Origin: Nocardiopsis_C rhodophaea
GTDB lineage: Bacteria > Actinomycetota > Actinomycetes > Streptosporangiales > Streptosporangiaceae
Length of the DNA stretch: 64,000 nt
Assembly: GCF_039530945.1 (NCBI RefSeq)
Contig: NZ_BAAAPC010000002.1
Coordinates: 335,285-399,284 of the forward strand
Direction of reading: 5' to 3'
The stretch's first letter is position 1; each line of letters begins with the position of its first letter. Under the pieces are notes generated by a model. That model was not told where the DNA came from, did no database searches, and saw only the letters and a program-made list of their open reading frames with translations. The translations under genes and the position numbers were made by a program. This document shows, in pieces, positions 62,012-64,000 of the stretch.

Positions 62012-62434
62012 TCACGCCTTGATCTCCGCGGCGGGGCCAGCGCTCTCCACCACGTTGATCTTGCGGGGCTTGGCCTGCTCGGCGACCGGGACCCGCAGCG
62101 TGAGCACGCCCTCCGCGTAGGTGGCGGAGATGTTGTCGGTGTCCAGGGCCTCGCCGAGGAACAGCTGCCGAGAGAAGGTGCCCGCAGGCCGTTCCGCGAC
62201 GACGGGGTCCTTGTCCGCCACCGCGCTCTCGCGCTTGGCGCTGACGGTCAGTACGTCGCGCTCGACTTCGAGGTCGATGGAGTCCGCGCGGACGCCGGGA
62301 AGGTCGAAGTGCATCACAAATGCGTCGTCCTCACGGTAGGCGTCCATCGGCATGGTCGTCGCCCGGGCCGTGTCACCCAGCAGGCGCTGCGCCATGCGGT
62401 CGAACTCGCGGAACGGGTCGGTGCGCATCAGCAT
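62012..62434 (-). CDS. Hsp20/alpha-crystallin small heat-shock protein, copy 2
   Basis: The 140-residue protein begins MLMRTDPFREFDRMAQRLLGDT, a standard opening of actinobacterial Hsp18-type proteins, followed by the alpha-crystallin domain (MPMDAYREDDAFVMHFDLPGVRADSIDLEVERDVLTVSAKRE, RLFLGEALDTDNISATYAEGVLTLRVPVAE with an Arg-Gln variant) and an RKINV tail where the IxI/V motif sits. The ATG at 62434 is chosen because GGAGG lies 8 bases upstream. It differs clearly from copy 1, so the two are old paralogs. A sigma-70-like promoter lies at 62487-62516. Confidence 0.95.
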   Translation of the reverse strand: MLMRTDPFREFDRMAQRLLGDTARATTMPMDAYREDDAFVMHFDLPGVRADSIDLEVERDVLTVSAKRESAVADKDPVVAERPAGTFSRQLFLGEALDTDNISATYAEGVLTLRVPVAEQAKPRKINVVESAGPAAEIKA

Positions 62435-62486
62435 CTTAGTCACCTCCCAGATTCGCTCATGAAACCTGCTACGACCTGGCTCAGGT

Positions 62487-62516
62487 TATATACCACATCT
62501 CTGGGCATGTAAACAA
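62487..62516 (-). promoter_or_regulatory. Sigma-70-like promoter of the Hsp20 gene
   Basis: On the minus strand TTGTTT (62516-62511), 18 bases, then TATATA (62492-62487), about 50 bases ahead of the Hsp20 start. A weak ACAT/ATGT dyad sits between the boxes. No CIRCE or HAIR element is recognisable. Confidence 0.55.
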
Positions 62517-62565
62517 GGGAACGAAAGCGTGCGTTTCTCGCCCGCACGAGAGGAGGTGGAGGGCG

Positions 62566-63384
62566 GTGCCTGGTGCGCAAGATCCACACGAAGTTCTGGG
62601 GGTGAGTGCCGACGCCACCCGGGATCAGGTCACCCGGGCGTTCCGTGCGCTGGCGCGCCGATACCATCCGGATTCCGGCGCGGGCGACCCCGCTGCGTTC
62701 GCCCGCATTCGCGACGCCTATGAGAAGCTCCGCGCGCGCGAGCGTTCCGGGAGCAGGGGTTCGTCGCCACGGCGATCCGCCCCCGCGTCCGGCGTCCCGA
62801 TCCCGGTGCGGGTCACGACCCCGACCCCGCGTCGGGGATCGGATATCTCCGCCGCGGTGGAACTAGACCTGGAGCAGGCGGTGTTCGGCACGACCGTCAT
62901 GGTCGATCGGGGACGCCACGGCCCGGCGGCGGTCCGGATACCCCCGGGAGTGCCGCACCGGCACCGGGTGCGTGTGGTCGGCAGCGGCCGCCCCGGGCGC
63001 CACGGAGGTCCGGCCGGCGATCTCATGGTGACCGTACTGGTGGCCGAGCACCCCACCTACCGACGTGTCGGCGCGGACCTGAGCGCCACCCTCACGATCA
63101 GCTACCCCGAAGCCGTGCTGGGCGCGACCGTACCCGTGACCACTCTGTCGGGTGCGGAAGTGGATGTCACCGTCCCGCCCGGAACCGCCCCTGGCCATCG
63201 GCTGCGCGTTCCCGGCCACGGCGTCCCTGGCCAGGGCCGACGCCCGACGGGCGACCTCGTGCTGGAGATCCAGGTCCACATCCCCCAGGAGCTGGGGGCC
63301 GACCAGCGCGCAACGCTCCAGCGCCTGGCCGAGCTGCTCCCGCCACCGCCCCGGGACCCACGCGGCCACCGCCCCGGCCACTGA
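62566..63384 (+). CDS. DnaJ-like co-chaperone without zinc finger (CbpA-like)
   Basis: The 272-residue protein has a J-domain (about 5-65) with the HPD motif at 34-36 (RRYHPDSGAGDPAAFARIRDAYEKL), a short Arg/Ser/Pro linker instead of the Gly/Phe and zinc-finger regions, then two C-terminal substrate-binding subdomains (AAVELDLEQAVFGTTVMVD; VRIPPGVPHRHRVRVVGSGRPG; LTISYPEAVLGATVPVTTL; VTVPPGTAPGHRLRVPGHGVPG). It should stimulate DnaK. The GTG follows AGGAGGTGGAGG. It is divergent from the Hsp20 gene with a 131-base shared upstream region, which suggests joint control by heat or other protein stress. Confidence 0.9.
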   Translation: MPGAQDPHEVLGVSADATRDQVTRAFRALARRYHPDSGAGDPAAFARIRDAYEKLRARERSGSRGSSPRRSAPASGVPIPVRVTTPTPRRGSDISAAVELDLEQAVFGTTVMVDRGRHGPAAVRIPPGVPHRHRVRVVGSGRPGRHGGPAGDLMVTVLVAEHPTYRRVGADLSATLTISYPEAVLGATVPVTTLSGAEVDVTVPPGTAPGHRLRVPGHGVPGQGRRPTGDLVLEIQVHIPQELGADQRATLQRLAELLPPPPRDPRGHRPGH

Positions 63385-63750
63385 CAGCGCGTCCCAATCC
63401 CACCACCGACGCTACGTCCGCCGCCCATTGCGCGAGAACGGTCGGCCGCCGTCGGCGCGGCGTCCCCGCACATGTGGACCAAGCGCGCGACGCGGGCGTG
63501 TGCCGCGCCGACGGTACGCCGCTCTGGGCCATGCGGCGGAGACCGTCCCGCGTGGCGGCCCCTGAAGCGGCGCGGTCGACGATGTGATGTGGCCCACCGC
63601 TGGAGAACGCGGGTATCGGCGACAGTGCGACTGGTGGCCCTTTGAGCCCGAGCGCAAAAGGAGGGCGCGCCCTCGGTAGGCGCGCCGTTTCCATGTGCAC
63701 GGAGGTCGAACTCGACGACTCCACGGTGGACGCCGCGCGGGTTATGGAGT
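63385..63750. other. Region between dnaJ-like gene and 23S rRNA; no 5S rRNA seen
   Basis: The region downstream of the 23S 3' end, where the 5S gene would normally follow on the minus strand, contains no 5S-like sequence (the conserved CCGAACCCGGAAG stretch and its flanks are absent on both strands). It does hold the rrn terminator-like hairpin at 63655-63690. No protein gene is supported. Confidence 0.6.
63655..63690 (-). terminator. Terminator-like hairpin of the rRNA operon
   Basis: GGCGCGCC / GGCGCGCC arms (63664-63671, 63679-63686) with a 7-base loop; on the minus strand the stem is followed by CTCCTTTTGC. It lies only about 65 bases past the 23S 3' end. Confidence 0.65.

Positions 63751-64000
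<250 letters not shown>

Overview
The window is high-GC DNA with many GTG/TTG starts, tight 4-bp gene overlaps and typical actinobacterial families: LysX, two-domain Usp, CYTH-CHAD, class II HelD, MpaB-type oxygenase, Methyltransf_19, and the DUF4178/DUF2617/DUF350/SpeE set. A fused glycine/sarcosine-dimethylglycine methyltransferase for de novo glycine betaine suggests a salt-tolerant member. A Nocardiopsis/Streptomonospora-like actinomycete is my best guess; the genus is inference.

Layout. 1-5.0 kb: truncated MocR regulator, betaine synthase, self-regulated MarR-GNAT fusion, CoA-ester lyase. 5.2-10 kb: cytoplasmic BisC-type molybdoenzyme, a one-spacer type I-E-like CRISPR relic, and an iron-box-controlled siderophore permease plus ATPase. 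10-16.3 kb: CYTH-CHAD protein, HelD, two small membrane proteins, a rhodanese. 16.5-20.4 kb: polyamine cluster DUF4178-DUF2617-small membrane protein-DUF350-SpeE. 20.5-28.3 kb: HtrA-like protease, GT4 glycosyltransferase, DMT-type membrane protein, MprAB-like two-component system, small secreted protein. 28.5-35.3 kb: lysX-DUF998, Usp, anmK. 35.4-41.4 kb: ECF sigma factor, NuoF/ferredoxin-like flavoprotein, di-heme membrane cytochrome, and a divergent run of COG4315 lipoprotein, DUF4142 and DUF1996 proteins. This looks like an uncharacterised membrane redox module and is the best candidate for a new system. 41.8-47 kb: GTP-PEPCK behind a DasR-type operator, MarR/DJ-1 pair, PrmC-like methyltransferase with a substituted key Asn, MpaB oxygenase. 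47.4-53.5 kb: complete oligopeptide ABC importer with both ATPases fused. 54-58 kb: tandem Methyltransf_19 paralogs, peptidoglycan amidase, enoyl-CoA hydratase. 58-63.4 kb: Pro-rich surface protein, DUF4239 protein, secreted orphan, two Hsp20 genes divergent from a DnaJ-like gene. The window ends in the 3' end of a 23S rRNA gene (minus strand) with no 5S gene after it.

Functional themes are envelope and osmotic stress (betaine, LysX, HtrA/MprAB, Usp, Hsp20/DnaJ), cell-wall recycling and aminosugar-linked control (AnmK, DasR-type site at pckG), and membrane redox chemistry. I saw no tRNA genes, insertion sequences, integrases or cas genes. Functions are assigned by reading motifs and recalling families; no searches were run.
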